Assembly: GCA_905221605.1 (NCBI GenBank)
Contig: CAJNDS010002467.1
Coordinates: 366,513 to 407,512, forward strand
From: Symbiodinium natans
Lineage: Eukaryota > Sar > Dinophyceae > Suessiales > Symbiodiniaceae
DNA: 41,000 bases
Direction of reading: 5' to 3'
This document shows positions 11,302 to 23,600 of this stretch, piece by piece. Both the position numbers and the translations under genes were made by a program. The notes below the pieces were generated by a model, which was given only the letters and a program-made list of their open reading frames with translations, did no database searches and was not told the DNA's origin. Within the stretch, counting starts at the first letter, position 1. Each line of letters starts with the position of its first letter.

Positions 11302-11502
11302 TTTAGGGTTTAGGGTTTAGGGTTTAGGGTTTAGGGTTTAGGGTTTAGGGTTTAGGGTTTAGGGTTTAGGGTTTAGGGTTTAGTCCCGAAGCTTAGGGTT
11401 AAGGGTTTAAGGTTTAGGGTCTCTTCAATGAAGCCCTTATTTGGATATCAAGGCTGGAGCAAGGGTTCCCTAGGGTTTAGGGTTTAGGGTTTAGGGTTTA
11501 GT
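11302..11502. repeat. TTTAGGG arrays
   Basis: A near-perfect array at 11302-11385 and a shorter one at 11473-11502, both in the orientation opposite to the preceding long array. Confidence 0.9.
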
Positions 11503-12182
11503 GTTTACGGTTCCTGGGTGGAGGCGGTTCAGCCCCTCCACACGGCTAGCTCTGGAAAGTAGGGTCCCCTTGTGAGGTCCTCATCTTTTCAGTGTGCCTG
11601 ACTATATACACCATCTTGGCTTTCTTCTGGCTGGCTCTTAGGACCATAACCTTTTTTGCAGAAACTACAACAAGGAGCCTAAAAGTTAAACTGTTAGGAG
11701 GAGTTCAGAAGTCTGCCAAGCTGTATACACACAACTTAGGAACCCCAAAAAGGCGCCCTAAGTTTGAGAAATACCCCAATCTTTCGCCCGAATGGGTAGT
11801 TCTCTAAATTTGGTCCCCTTTAGGGTCCTTATTCTTTAGTGTGCCACATGTATATATATATATATATGCTCACCCCCCCCCGAATGGACCCACCGCGGGC
11901 CTTGATCTTCGCAAAAGTACCGCAAATACCGATAAAACCTATGCTGTCTGGTGATTTTCCGGTGACCGGATTTTTGACTGTATTCCTTAATTCACTCTCT
12001 CACACACAGATGGTTTTTCTTTCTGTTGGCTTTTGTTTATAATTTAAGATTTAAGACTTAGGCATTTAAACCTAAGCCTGCAAAAAAAAACCCTTAACCT
12101 TTAAACCCTGTAGGGTTGAGGTTTCAAGGTTAAGGGTTTAAGATGTTATATATATATATGTGTATATATTTTTTTAGGACCC

Positions 12183-13310
12183 AAAAAAGGACCCTTAGGT
12201 GCAGAAGTACCTAAATCCCTATGCCTGCCCAGCTGCTTGAATCCTCGTCGCGCTCCGGCCTTGCTGTTGCATTTCCCTTGCAGAGTCCAGGTACCTAACG
12301 AGGGTCGACTTCAACCTGCAAAATCTCGCAACTTTGGACCCATTTTTTTGCAGCCAAGCCGCAAAACCGAGCACTGCGAGCATCAGCTCTGGTATACAGT
12401 AGGTGCCGTAGCGCGTGTGATGGCCACCAGCAAAGCCGCCATCTGAGGCGACACTTCACCAAGTCTCAGACCATGCGAGGTATGGTCGTTGGGACGAAGG
12501 CATGGCCATGACTACCTCCGGTGACAGAAGCTTCTGGCGTGCGATGCAGAACATGCACGTTATTTGCGCCCATGATCACTCTCACACGTTTCGAATCGTC
12601 GCGCCTCGACTCGCAACGTGTGCGGGTGCTGATGGGCGTGAAGGACATGCATGTTATTCATGGCCCGCCGGACGCTTCTGACATCGGAGGAGGCCATGGC
12701 GACAGTTGCTTTTGACTTAGTAAAGCCCCGGGTATGGTACGGGAAGTTGATGAGAGCCATGGCGAAGGTTCCAGAAGCTTTGGGGTTTAGGGTTTAGGGT
12801 TTAGGGTTTAGGGTTTAGGGTTTAGGGCACTGGAAGGTCGTGGCTACTGGCCCCAGATGTTCAGAATGAGATTCCCGACCATGCTGGTAGATTTGACTGT
12901 CTTAGGGGCTGGATAGTTGACCTTTTAACCTTTTTGGTGCAAATAAAAGGCTATTCTTTTTTGGGCTAGTGTATTCAGCCCCTAAGCTGTGCTTCTAGAG
13001 CTCACGCTTGAATGTGAAGGCCTACTAGACCGAGCAAAAAGGTGTTCCCCAGTGTGCAGAAGATGGCCTGACGTTCGAGGAGATGCTGGCCAGCGTTTGC
13101 TATTCGGGCAGCGACCAACATGCGCGCGGACTTCCGCAGAGCGCACGGGCAGAAAGAGGAGCAACACACTTCAAAAAAGGGGGAGGCCCACGTCTCCCAA
13201 CGCCATCGAGGAGCTGCAGTTCCTTGACGACGGCACGGACCTTTGCTTGCGAAGTTGTTCATTCCACCCGCACGTAATGGGGAGTTCCTGACCTTGATGA
13301 CGATGTTCCC
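12183..13310. other. non-telomeric stretch, nothing assigned
   Basis: A relatively GC-rich region holding several overlapping open frames on both strands and one short TTTAGGG array (12782-12828). Two related blocks contain AACATGCACGTTATT (near 12549) and GACATGCATGTTATT (near 12644), so part of it is an old local duplication. One plus frame ends IEELQFLDDGTDLCL at 13206-13290. No frame is convincing. Confidence 0.3.
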
Positions 13311-13584
13311 CTAAGGATCCATGCGCCTATATAGTACATACTTAGGCCCTAAAGCTACTATATAGGAACCGCTTTCAGACCCAATTATATACCATATAGA
13401 CACATGGGTCCTTAGGGTTCAGCACAAGATGCCTGACATTCCGCCTCAACGGTCTCAACTGGGGCGCAGTTCACCGAACATTTGCACGAGCTTCTTCCAC
13501 GATGCTGACACATGTCCAGCTGTTTGGCCCAGCGAGTACCTTTAGGGTCCGAATGAGCCCTGAAATTGGGGTCGTATACCCCAT

Positions 13585-13671
13585 AGGTCCATGTACCTAA
13601 ATCGGGAATGGTACTTCTTTTATAAGGACTTTGGGCCGAAGTATAGAATAATGAGGTACATGAACCCTTAG
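13585..13671. mobile_element. MITE family E copy
   Basis: Ends TAGGTCCATGTACCTAAAT and GAGGTACATGAACCCTTAGG. A small separate hairpin CCTATATAGTA...TACTATATAGG lies upstream at about 13327-13370. Confidence 0.55.
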
Positions 13672-14161
13672 GGGAAGTGGGGATTAGGGACACATGCTGT
13701 GAAAGAGCGAGTTGCCTAGTTGTGCAGACATCAGATGGATTTCAGATTTCGCGCCATGAGGGTACGGCTAGTCAAGGTGGAGGTTAGGATCCCATGATAT
13801 ATATATATATATATGTATATATATGTATATGCATATGTATATATATATATATACATATACAAAAAAGTATATATATATATAGATAGATAGATAGATATAT
13901 AGATATACCACCCACACGCACACACCCCATGCCCTGCAAAAACGAACCCTGGCTTCTGTCACTTTGTGCGCATAAACGCGGCCCAAGAGACCCGTCGGTT
14001 GCCCTGGAGCCTTGTGTTGGACCTCTGAGCCCTTTACCTGTCTAGCTAAGGTGTGGGTAGGGTTTAGGGGTTAGGGGTTAGGGTTTAGGGTCTAGGGTTT
14101 ATAGGGTTTCGGGTGTAGGGCTTCGGGTGTAGAGTTTAGGTTTGGGGTCGCCCAGGCTTGC

Positions 14162-14303
14162 CTGAGTGTAGATGTTCAGCTGCCTCATCTCGGATGTCGT
14201 GATGCTCAAGTCGAACAGCTTGGTGTAGAAGATCAACTCAAGAGCCAATTTGGAAATTGGGTCTAGAAGCTCTATAGGCTGTAGGGTAGGAGCTACTGTG
14301 AAC
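14162..14303 (-). CDS. exon-like island, minus strand, possible PARP regulatory-domain fragment
   Basis: Reads FTVAPTLQPIELLDPISKLA then LELIFYTKLFDLSITTSEMR and QLNIYTQ, ending at a GC donor (actcag|gcaagc). The LDP...LI..IF...LF spacing recalls the first helices of the poly(ADP-ribose) polymerase regulatory domain, but key positions differ and only this piece is seen. Flanks are TTTAGGG-like. It is the only good minus-strand coding candidate in the first 30 kb. Confidence 0.35.
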
Positions 14304-14629
14304 CTTGCGGCACTCGACCACCACCAATTCGACTCCCCACCTCGCACTAACGGCCTGAAGCTCACCCAAAGGCTGGGTTTAGGGTTTGGGGCTTAGGGCT
14401 TCGGGCTTAGGCCTTAGGGTTCACTGAAACTGGGGGTGTGTATCGCCATCATTGCAGCTTCAGGCTTAGGATCTAGGATTTCTACCGGAAAGTACTTACG
14501 GCTTAGCTTTCAGACCCTTCGGACGTTCACGGCGGCTCGCTGCCGCCTTCGCAGACCCTTGAGGCATGCTTGGGTGTAAGGATAAGTTCATAATCCGGAT
14601 GTAGGATTTCAGGGCCGCCAGGGTTTCGG

Positions 14630-15975
14630 GTTCAGGGCTTTAGGGTTTAGGGTTTAGGGGTTTAGGGTTTAGGGTTTAGGGCTTAGGGCTTTAGGTCTAA
14701 AAACCCTGAACCCTAAACCCTGCACAGCTTGGGCTGAACATGGGGTGGAGGGTTTTGGGTTGACAAGGTCGACTTGGCAGCCCAGTGGTGCCCTTTTCCA
14801 CCTTTTTTTGGCTCAAGGTTCCCGTATGTTATAACGTAACCCAACCCTGAAAAGGGGTGCCCTTAGTTTAAGATGGTTAGTGGGTCAGTTTACAAAGCCC
14901 TAAGCCCTAAGCCCTAAGCCCTAAACCCTAAACCCTAAACCCTAAACCCTAAACCCTAAACCTAGGTGTCTATGTGCCCGGAAGAAGATCATGAGCCTCC
15001 AAGTCGCTCCTGTAGAGTGGCTTTTGGCCCCACATGTTTTGGAGGTTCCGAGCATCAGAAAAATGTCGAAGAAGCCTAAACCCGAAATCCTAAACCCTAA
15101 ATCCTAAACCGTAAACCATGAACCCTAAACCCGAAGCCCAAACAACGTTCCAAAAGAAATCGTGTCGGTCAACATTGGGGCCAAAACCCTCTACACTTTC
15201 CATAAGCGCTAAAGCCCTAAATCCTAAACCGTAGACCCTAAACCATAGAGCCCTCAGACCCTAAACCCCGAACCCCTAACCCCAAACCCTAAACCCCACT
15301 AAACCCGCAACCCTAAACCCTCAACCCTAAACCCTCAACCCTAAACCCTAAACCCTAAACCCTAATCCCTAAACCCTAAACCCTAAACCCTAGCAGTTTT
15401 CTCAACCTTGCTAGACCTGAGCAGGCCGGGGCGAGCGTTTGCCCGACCATGGCCGAGACAAGGCCTTCCCGACCTAGGGCTTAAGGTTTAGGGTTTGGGG
15501 TTTAGGGCTTAGGGTTTAGGGTTTGGGGTTTAGGGTTTAGGGTTTTTGGGTTTTGGGGTTTAAGGTTTGCGTCGAGCACCCACATTCCTAAACCTCCCCA
15601 AAAAGCAAGCTTTGAAAACCAAACCCCCCAAAACCCTAAACCCTAAACTCCTACACCCTAACTAAACCCTAAACCCAAAGCTGCAACGAAAAATACAGGA
15701 AAGAAAAAAAAAAAAAAAAAAAAACAGCCGCGAAACCCGAAAACACCAAACCCATAAACCTAAACCCCTACACCCCAAACCCCTAAGACTCGATAGCTCC
15801 AAAAGTCCAAACCACCAAAACCTGAGCTCTAAACCCTGAACCCTAAACCCTAAGCCCTAAGCCCTAAGCCCTAAACCCTAAACCCTACACCCTAAACCCT
15901 GAACCCTAAACCCTAAACCCTAAACCCCAAACCCTAAACCCTAAACCCTACACCCTAAACCCTAAACCCTAAACC
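14630..15975. repeat. cluster of telomere-type arrays
   Basis: TTTAGGG at 14630-14690, CCCTAAA at 14900-14963, degenerate CCCTAAA/CCGTAAA at 15075-15392, TTTAGGG/TTTGGGG at 15480-15565 and CCCTAAA at 15830-15975, with a poly-A tract at about 15705-15724. Confidence 0.85.
14776..14893. mobile_element. MITE family A copy, no telomeric insert
   Basis: Left end CTTGGCAGCCCAGTGGTGCCCTTTTC and a degenerate right end (AAAAGGGGTGCCCTTAGTTT...GTTAGTGGGTC). The centre reads GTAACCCAACCCTGAAAAGG, where another copy carries a CCCTAAA array instead. Related copies: 21770-21880, 27022-27175, 29793-30020; partial: 302-356, 27893-27965. Confidence 0.6.
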
Positions 15976-16002
15976 CAAAGCCAACCTGTGCGCCATTCCC
16001 AG

Positions 16003-16058
16003 GTCGTCTTCATCCTCTCGGGCCAAGTCCATAGGACTGGCGTCCACTTCGCTGTTAG
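16003..16058 (+). CDS. exon-like island of uncertain strand
   Basis: The plus strand reads VVFILSGQVHRTGVHFAV between acceptor tcccag|gtc and GT donor (ttag|gttcgt). The minus strand reads SEVDASPMDLAREDEDD in the same place and also looks protein-like but lacks a good donor. It is listed on the plus strand because both splice sites fit. Confidence 0.25.
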
Positions 16059-16872
16059 GTTCGTAGGGATTTTCGGTTTTTTTGTTGTTGGGTATAGGGT
16101 TTTAGGGTTATTAGGGTTTTTTTGGGGGTTTTTAGGTTTTTTCAAGTTTTTTGTTTTGTTTTTAGGGTTTGTAGGGCTTTTAGGTTGTTTTGTGTTTTTT
16201 TGTTTTTACGGTTTGTAGGGTTTGCAGGGCTTTTTAGGTCATTTTTTGTTTTTGGCTTTTAGGGTTTGGGGGGGGTGTAGGGTCTGTAGGGTGTTTAGGG
16301 CTTTTAGGTCTTTGGGTTCGTTTTGGGTTTTCAAGTCCATAGGCTGGGTCCCTAGGATGTTTAGGGCTTTTTAGGATTTCGGCCTTTTTAGGGTTTAGGG
16401 CCCTTACAAGGCCTTCATTCTTGAACCCCACCGCCCAATCCCTGAACCCTGAATGAAGCCCAATCCCTAACCCTAAACCCTCATCGTCGAACCCTATCGA
16501 AGCCCTCAACACGAAGCCCCTGAATGTCCCAACCTAATGTCCGAAACCCTAAGCACAAAAAGCCGAAGCCCTAAATCCCAAGCCCTAAAACCCTGAACCG
16601 CAAACCTTCTAAAACCAAAACCCCCCACCTTAGGCCCTACACCTAAGTAGCCCCCAGAATAGTCCGTGCATTGAACCCTAACAAACCTTTAGGGCTTTGG
16701 GGGGGGTTAGGGTTTAGGGCTTCCCCTAAGCCCTAAACCCCTAAACCCCAAAACCCCCAAACCCCCAAACCCCACTGGCCGCTTAAGGTTGAGGGACCAG
16801 GGTCTAGAGGCTTTAATAGGGTCGAATGATGATGATGACTGGCGTCCTAAGAACCTCCATCAGCTAGCAGAG

Positions 16873-17034
16873 CCCCTGCTCCAAGAAGGCGAAGCCGGCT
16901 CCCCCTGTGGGCTCACTTCAAGAACCGCTTCGGCCTGGGCAGCCATGCACTGCTGGACGCTGCACTTGAAAAAACAGCGTTTTCGCGAGATCTCTGCCGC
17001 GTTCAGGACATAGTGAAGCCGAGCTACGTGTGGC
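16873..17034 (+). CDS. exon-like island upstream of the kinase
   Basis: One plus frame reads WAHFKNRFGLGSHALLDAAL then EKTAFSRDLCRVQDIVKPSY and ends at a TGA near 17034. It lies about 530 nt before the first kinase exon found, but its frame does not give the phase-1 junction that exon requires, so a link is unproven. No family is recognised. Confidence 0.3.
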
Positions 17035-17154
17035 CAGGCTGAGAGCAATGCCCCAGCCACACGGGCCCAGGACTCCAATACCAAGGCATATAGAGCCCTA
17101 TGTAGGCCTCAGGGCTTACCGGGGTTTAGGGATTAAACCCTTACTAAGCCCTAA

Positions 17155-17368
17155 ACCTTAAACCCTAAACCCTAAACCCTAAACCCTACACCCTAAACCC
17201 TAAACCCTAAACCCTAAACCCTGATAGGAGAAGGCTTTAAAGGCCCATGCCAAGGGTTTAATAAGACCCAGAGTCGGCCCGTATTCTCCTTTTCTTTGGG
17301 GGTGCTTTCGGTTCCCTTTAGGGGTTAGGGTTTAGGGTTTAGGGTTTAGGGTTTAGGGTTTAGGGTTT
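17155..17368. repeat. opposed telomere-type arrays just upstream of the kinase exons
   Basis: CCCTAAA at 17155-17223 and TTTAGGG at 17325-17368, about 100 nt apart and inverted with respect to each other, so they could pair as a hairpin in RNA or single-stranded DNA. Confidence 0.88.
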
Positions 17369-17568
17369 ATACACCCCTTTAAACTAAACAGGCACCCTTT
17401 TTTTCCTAGGGTACTCTTGGGCCTGGTTAGGTGAACAAGAAACTGGGCTCGACCCTAAACCCTAATCCCCGAAGCCGTAGACCTTTAGGGTTTAGGGTTT
17501 AGGTTTTTAGGGTTGAGGGTTGAGGGTTCAGGGTTTAGGGTTAAGGGCCTTGAACTTAAACCCTTCAG

Positions 17569-17615
17569 GACACTATGTCCTGATGAAGACCATCGGTGAG
17601 GGGACTTTTGGCAAG
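17569..17615 (+). CDS. kinase exon 1 found (glycine-rich loop)
   Basis: Reads HYVLMKTIGEGTFGK after a split first codon. The acceptor is ccttcag|ga. The exon is followed by a GC donor (ggcaag|gccgat). Joining to the next exon completes GTFGKVKLG, the ATP-binding loop. An upstream exon with the N-terminus must exist but was not recognised. Confidence 0.85.
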
Positions 17616-20600
17616 GCCGATGTCCTGAGCCCTACAGCCCCTCAAGCCTTGAAAAGCGCTAAGCCCTAGCACAGAACCCCAACACCCGAAACCCTAACGT
17701 TTAGGGGTTAGGGTTTTGGGCTTTGGGTTTAGGGTTTACGGGGGTTTGGGGTTCTACTTCAATCCTACAATCCTAGACCCAACGTTTGGTCGAGTGTCTA
17801 GACGTTGTCCTTCCATGCACGCCTTCTCTTTTGTGTTTAGAGCCTCACACAGACAGCGAACACCGCCACGCAACTGCGCGCGTCCAAGTATAACTGTACT
17901 TGTAACCCACTGATAAGCCCCTTAAGTGCCCTGCTATGGTTCTAAGTACAGTTATATGTACAGCTATAAGTGCAGTTATAATTCGTTAATATATAGCATG
18001 AACCTCCAAGTACCCTCGTTCTCTCACACCCAGCAGAAGAAGGGAGTAGGGTGAGAGCGGCGTGGCACTGGGGTTCTCCAGCAGCCCACGTTCGAGAGTG
18101 GGGCCAAGCACATGAGATGACCCTAAATCCTAAACCCTAAACCCTCAACCCTAAATCCTAAACCCTAAACCCTAAACCCTAAACCCCTGACCCTAAGGGT
18201 CCATGTACCTAAATATTACATACTTCTGCCGGCCCCACAGTCCTTAAGGAAGTACTTCAAGGCCCCAGTGTTGCACATTTAGGTACATGGCCCTTAGGGT
18301 GATGCGTCTAGGGTTTAGGGTTTAGGGTTTAGGGTTTAGGGTTTAGGGTTTAGGGTTTAGGCTTCTATGAATTCCCTTCCAGAAGGACGTACATCCGGGC
18401 ACGGGGACCCTGAACCCTCAGCCCTCAACCCTGAACCCAAGCAAGCCTTCCACTACCACCTTTCTGCTTTTCAGTCTCACTCCCGCTCGCTGCCCTAAAG
18501 CCCTGTAGCAAGACCCTAAAGCCCTAAAACCCCAATTCCTAAATCCTGACAAAACCAAAGCCTGAAAAGCCCTAAACATTCGGTGCGCCTGAAGACAATG
18601 AACTGAAGCCCCAAACGCCAAAACCTAAACTCCATGAGAGAGGAGAGGAGAGGCCAGAGGGAATAGAGAGGAGAGGGGAGAGACAGAGAGACGGTTTAGG
18701 GCTTCGGGTTTAGGGTTTAGGGTTTAGGGTTTACGGTTTAGGGTTTAGGGGCCCTAAGTCCCCCACCCTCTTCCATTTGTTTTCGTGCGTGGGAGGTGCG
18801 GTTCCCCTGTAAGCCTTATTCAATCAAGCCCTGTCCCTGCTATCCCTAGAGGGGAACCTTAACCCCAAGCCCTAGACCCTAAACCCTGGAGCAACGAAGT
18901 ACATGAGCCTGTCTAGTGTTTTGTTTAAAAGCGCACACTCCTCAGCCCACAGGCCTGGCCTCTTAAGCCCTGAGACGTCCTTGCAAGGGGTTTAGGGTTT
19001 AGGGTTTAGGGTTTAGGGTTTAGGGTTTAGGGAGGGTTTAGGGTTTAGGGTCTAGGGTTCAGGGCTAGGGTTTAGGGAGGGTTTAGGGTTTAGGGTCTAA
19101 ACTTGGGTTCGAGCAGCTCAGGCGTAGGCCCTAAGCGCCAAAACCTTCAGTAGGATTTATAGGGCCCAGATTGAATGTTGACATGAACATGGCCGTGTTG
19201 TTCTAACCTAAACCCTAAACCCTAAACCCTAAACCCTAAACCCTAAACCCGACCACAAAACCCTTACCTCCAAACCCCCCAAACCCGAATTCCCAAATCC
19301 TCAGTCCCTCCGTGGCTTCGCCACAGGTCAAGCTCGGCACCCACATCCTCACTGGGGAGCGGGTCGCAGTGAAGGCCAGGTGATCACTTAGGGCTTCGGG
19401 GTTTGGGGCTTAGGGGTTTAGGGGTTTAGGGTTTTAGGGCTTAGGGGTTCTAGGGCTTAGGGGTTTTAGGGTTTAGGGTTTGGGGTTTAGGGTTTAGGGG
19501 TTAGGGGTCTAATGTTTAAGGTTTCAAGGGTGCCACGTATACAAATAATGCCTGCATTCGGGTCTCAAGTCTGTTAATGGCACCTACCCTTCGACCATGA
19601 TCTTTTGTGCCCTAATTAAACTCAAACTAGGCCCAAAATACAAGAAACCCTGATGATCCCAAATCCCTAGATCTTGCAACCCCCAATCCAAAAACCTCAA
19701 CCCTGAAACATTCCACCCCCTTACCCCCACACTCCAGTACCACTTGATTTAGCCCTGAGGATTACGTCTTCTATCATATTGGGATCCCTATGACACACGC
19801 ATAAGCCTAAGCCCTAAGCCAGGAAACGCAGAACCCTAAACACAAATCCCGTCCCTCTTTTTTAACCCCCCCCCACCCCCTAATTAATATTAAATACCCC
19901 CCGGTATAGTTATATTATAGTACATGGGAGGTGCATTTCATATTAGGGGGTAGGGGGGGGGGGTCCCTAAACCCTAAACCCCAAACCCTAAACCCTAAAC
20001 CCCTGTGTTGCTGCCGCACCCCGGGAGATCGCGTCAAAAGGCTCCGGAAACTGCGGGTTTCCTTCGACACAGAACCCCCCCCAGGAATGCCCTGGGTTAG
20101 CTCTAAACAGGGTTTGGGGTTTAGGGTTTAGGGTGGTTAAGGCTTCAGGGGTTTAGGGTCCTAGATCCTTATAACTTAGGACTTCGGCCCTTTAGGGCAT
20201 TGGAGACCTGGGACCACCATCAATCCTAACCCTAAACCCTATCTGCCACCCCGAGTACACCGACACAAGGGCCTGCTCCCTAAACCCTGAAACCCCAAAA
20301 CCCTAAACGCCGAACCCTAAACCCTAAAACCCTAAACCCTAAACCCCTAAACCTTAAAACCCCGAAACTGCAGGTCTTGGAGAAGGAGCGCATACAGGAA
20401 CTCGCAGACGTCGAGCGCGTGGCGCGCCCGGGGCTCAGGCTCTTGCCTTGAGATCCTTTGCAGGCATTTGGGAGTTTAGGGTTTAGGGTTTAGGGTTTAG
20501 GGTTTAGGGTTTAGGGTTTAGGGTTTAGGGACAGCTTTAACCTTTGGGGTTCGGGGTTTTGTTGTGTTTTTGCAGCCTTTAGACCCTGAACCCCACATCA

Positions 20601-23600
20601 GGAATCCCTTCAATCCCAAATCGAAGCATCGGTGGGGCTTTGCCTGTAGGAAGCGTTCTCATCATCTGCTACGCCCTACCTGGAAGACCTGTTGACTAAG
20701 TAAGTAGGGTTTGGAGTTTAGGGTTTAGGGTTTTGACTTAGTAAGTAGGGGTGGTACGGTGGGTTATGGGCATTCTAGCGAGTACTAAGTAGACTTAGTA
20801 AGCCGAAAGAGCTTCGAATTTCCGGATTGAGTCTTACCTGAGGGTTTCACGAGGCACTTGTTTTGGGCAAGTGCATGGTGAGCCTATGCCCTTCACGTCC
20901 CTTTACCCTACAAGCACTGAGCCCGTCAAGCGAAGCCCTTAAACCTAGACCCCAAACCTCTGGGTTGTTCGGGTGACGGTAATATAGATCCTAAACCCAA
21001 AGAATCCTAAGTACCTATATGGGGGTCACCTTTCCCACACCATAATAGCAATTCCTATTCTAGAAACCCTACTTTCTACGATGTAGGTACTTAGGACCCT
21101 TTGCAAAAATCTAGAACCCAGAGTGGGCCCTTGCAGTAATACTTGCTTGAGCCTACATGCCGACCAAAAGGTGCGGCGGGACTTCCACAGAATCCGGAAG
21201 CCCCAAACCCTAAACCCTAAACCCTAAACCCCAAACCCCAAACCCTAAACCCTAAACCCCAAACCCTAAACCCCAAACCCTAAAACTCTAAACCCTAAAA
21301 CTCTAAACCCCAAACCCTAAACCCTAAACCTGAAAACTCTAAACCCTGCAACCTAAACCCTAAACCCTAAAACTCTAAACCCTAAGCCCCAAACCCTAAA
21401 CCCTAAGACTCTAAACCCTAAAACCCAAACCCCTAAACCTTAAACCCAAAAACTCTAAACCCTAAACATCCCTAATCATCCCTAAACCCTAAGGCACACG
21501 CAGCACAGCCGAGGTGAGATCCACATCCTCAAGCTCATCCGCCGGTGCCGCCACATCATCCAGGCATTATGATTCCTTTGTAGCCCAGCGTGTTGAGGGT
21601 TTAGGGTTTAGAGTACGTACCTTATTCTAGTGAACGCTAGGGTTTAGGGTTTAGCATTCAGGGTTTAGGGTTTAGGGTCTAGGGTCTAGAGTACCTTTTT
21701 CTAGGGTTTAGGGTTGGGTTTAGGGTTTGGGGTTTAGAGTCCAGGGTACCTTTTTCTAGGGTTTAGGGTACCTTTTTAGTGGTAGTGGTACCCCTGTACA
21801 CTTTTCTTGGTCGTGGTAACCAACCAAGAAAAGGGTACCCCTTATTGTAATGTGGTTACTAGGCTACCCCAAGACTCTATTCCAGAAGTTACATGAACCC
21901 TAAACCTTGGGATGTTCCCCTTTTGTCGAACAGTCCTAATAGGATTATAGTACCCCTAGAATAGTCCCTATTAAGGACTGTTTTTATAAGGGGGAACATC
22001 TTTACCTAAACCCCTGAAAAGCCTTGAACTGAACCCCTATAAACCGACTTGTAAATCAACAAATATTCATAATCTGTTGCTTTTCGGGCGTCTTTGTCTG
22101 GGGTGCCAAGGTCATTTAGCGTTTAGGGAGCAGGGTTGTGTAGGGTTATTTAGGGGTTTAGGGTTTAGGGTTTAGGGATGTTTAGGGTTTAGGGTTTAGG
22201 GATATTTAGGGTTTAGGGTTTGGGGTTTAGGGTTTAGGGTTTGGGGTTTAGGGATATTTAGGTTTTGGTGTTTAGGGCTTAGGGTTTGCTAAGGGTGCTT
22301 GACTTGCCTAAGCCGCACCGTACAGGCTTCCCTGAAAGGGTAAACCCCTAGGCACTAAGGTCTACGTTTAGGGTTTAGGGTCTAGGGTTTAGGGCTTAGG
22401 GCTTAGGGTGTTTAGGGACTGCAACTGGATAGAGCTGGTAGACTCCCGGTTGGCATGCCCCTTGTGGTCACTTGGTCAGTGCCGCCTTGTGCTTGGATCA
22501 GGGGTTCCCTCACTACCCCCCCTTTATACTACCGAGGTTTAGGGTTTAGGGTGGAGGGCTTCCCCTATCTATACTACTACCCCTAGGTTCCCCCATTAAA
22601 TAACCTTGACTAGGCTTAATTATCCCTAAACAGCCTGAATTATGAGGGGAACATGGGGGGGGGGGTTAGCATAGTAGAGCGGGGTAGTAGGGTAACCCAT
22701 GAAAAAATGGTGATGCTGGGATCATGCCAGGGTTTAGGGTTTAGGGTTTAGGGTTTAGGGTTTAGGGTTTAGGGTTTAGGGTTTAGGGTGTTTCAACATG
22801 AGGCCATAGATGCAGAAATGCATGTCCAAAAGATCCTGAACTTGCCTTGGAAGCTTGAACTCCATAAGTTGTCACGGAACACTGGGCATCCTAGACTTTG
22901 AACCCAAAGCTGAAGATCCTAAACGAAAGTCAATCCCTAAACCCTAAACCCTAAACCCCAAACCCTAAACCCTAAACCCCGAAAGCCTCAAGTCCTGAAC
23001 CTGAGCCCCAAACTCCAAAGCTTTCAGCCGCAAAGTCAACCGTGATTTCGGGAGAACCCTGAAACCCGAAGGCTTGCACGGTTTTCCCACAACTTCAAAC
23101 ACATATATAGATGTAGGTGAACCTGCCATTGCCCGAAAACCTAGCCCCTAAACTCTAAACCCTAAACCCTAAGCCCTAAACCCTAAACACCAGACCATAA
23201 ACCAGTGCAACCTTTCCTCCGCATCCGACCAGCTTTACGAAATCATCGAGACGCCTCGGCAGCTCTACCTGATCATGGAGTGCCCCGGTGGGGGTTTAGG
23301 GTTTAGGGTTCAGGCGCCAGGGTTTTGGGCCTTTCAAAACAGTCTCGTAGCCCTAAATCCTACCTGACCTCAACACGCTCATGTTAATGGCAGGCAAGCC
23401 CCCCCTCCCCCCCCCCCCACAAAAAAAGAAGAAGCAAAATAATAAATATAACATGATACATAGATATATGTATATATATATATACATACACATATATATG
23501 TATGTATATATATATATAACAGAGAACGATAAAGAGTTTTCTAGGCCATGTGTTGTCATGGTCATGTGGTTGTCGGGGAAGTTTCCCGAGTTGGCTTTTG

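Larger units (their letters stand above)
20426..21513 (+). other. kinase intron 3 (1,088 nt)
   Basis: GC-AG intron. It has a TTTAGGG array at 20472-20530, a MITE copy at 20668-20816, a hairpin element at 21003-21096 and a long degenerate CCCTAAA/CCCCAAA/ACTCTAAA block at 21197-21480. Confidence 0.8.
21564..23232 (+). other. kinase intron 4 (1,669 nt)
   Basis: GC-AG intron carrying TTTAGGG arrays (about 21597-21765, 22150-22285, 22365-22405, 22732-22795), CCCTAAA at 22936-22980, MITE copies at 21770-21880, 21903-22003 and 22561-22693, and diverged repeats. Confidence 0.8.

Noticed and set aside
13731-13986. Frames rich in Ile-Tyr (IYIYIY)
   Set aside because: These are translations of (TA)n microsatellites; the same applies near 8085, 23353, 30889, 36127 and 39236.
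14806-14818. TTTTTGGCTCAAGG resembling the 3' end of the dinoflagellate spliced leader
   Set aside because: Only about 12 nt match, the upstream part is missing, it sits in a MITE, and GCTCAAG occurs many times by chance in this window. It is not good evidence of a retroposed transcript.
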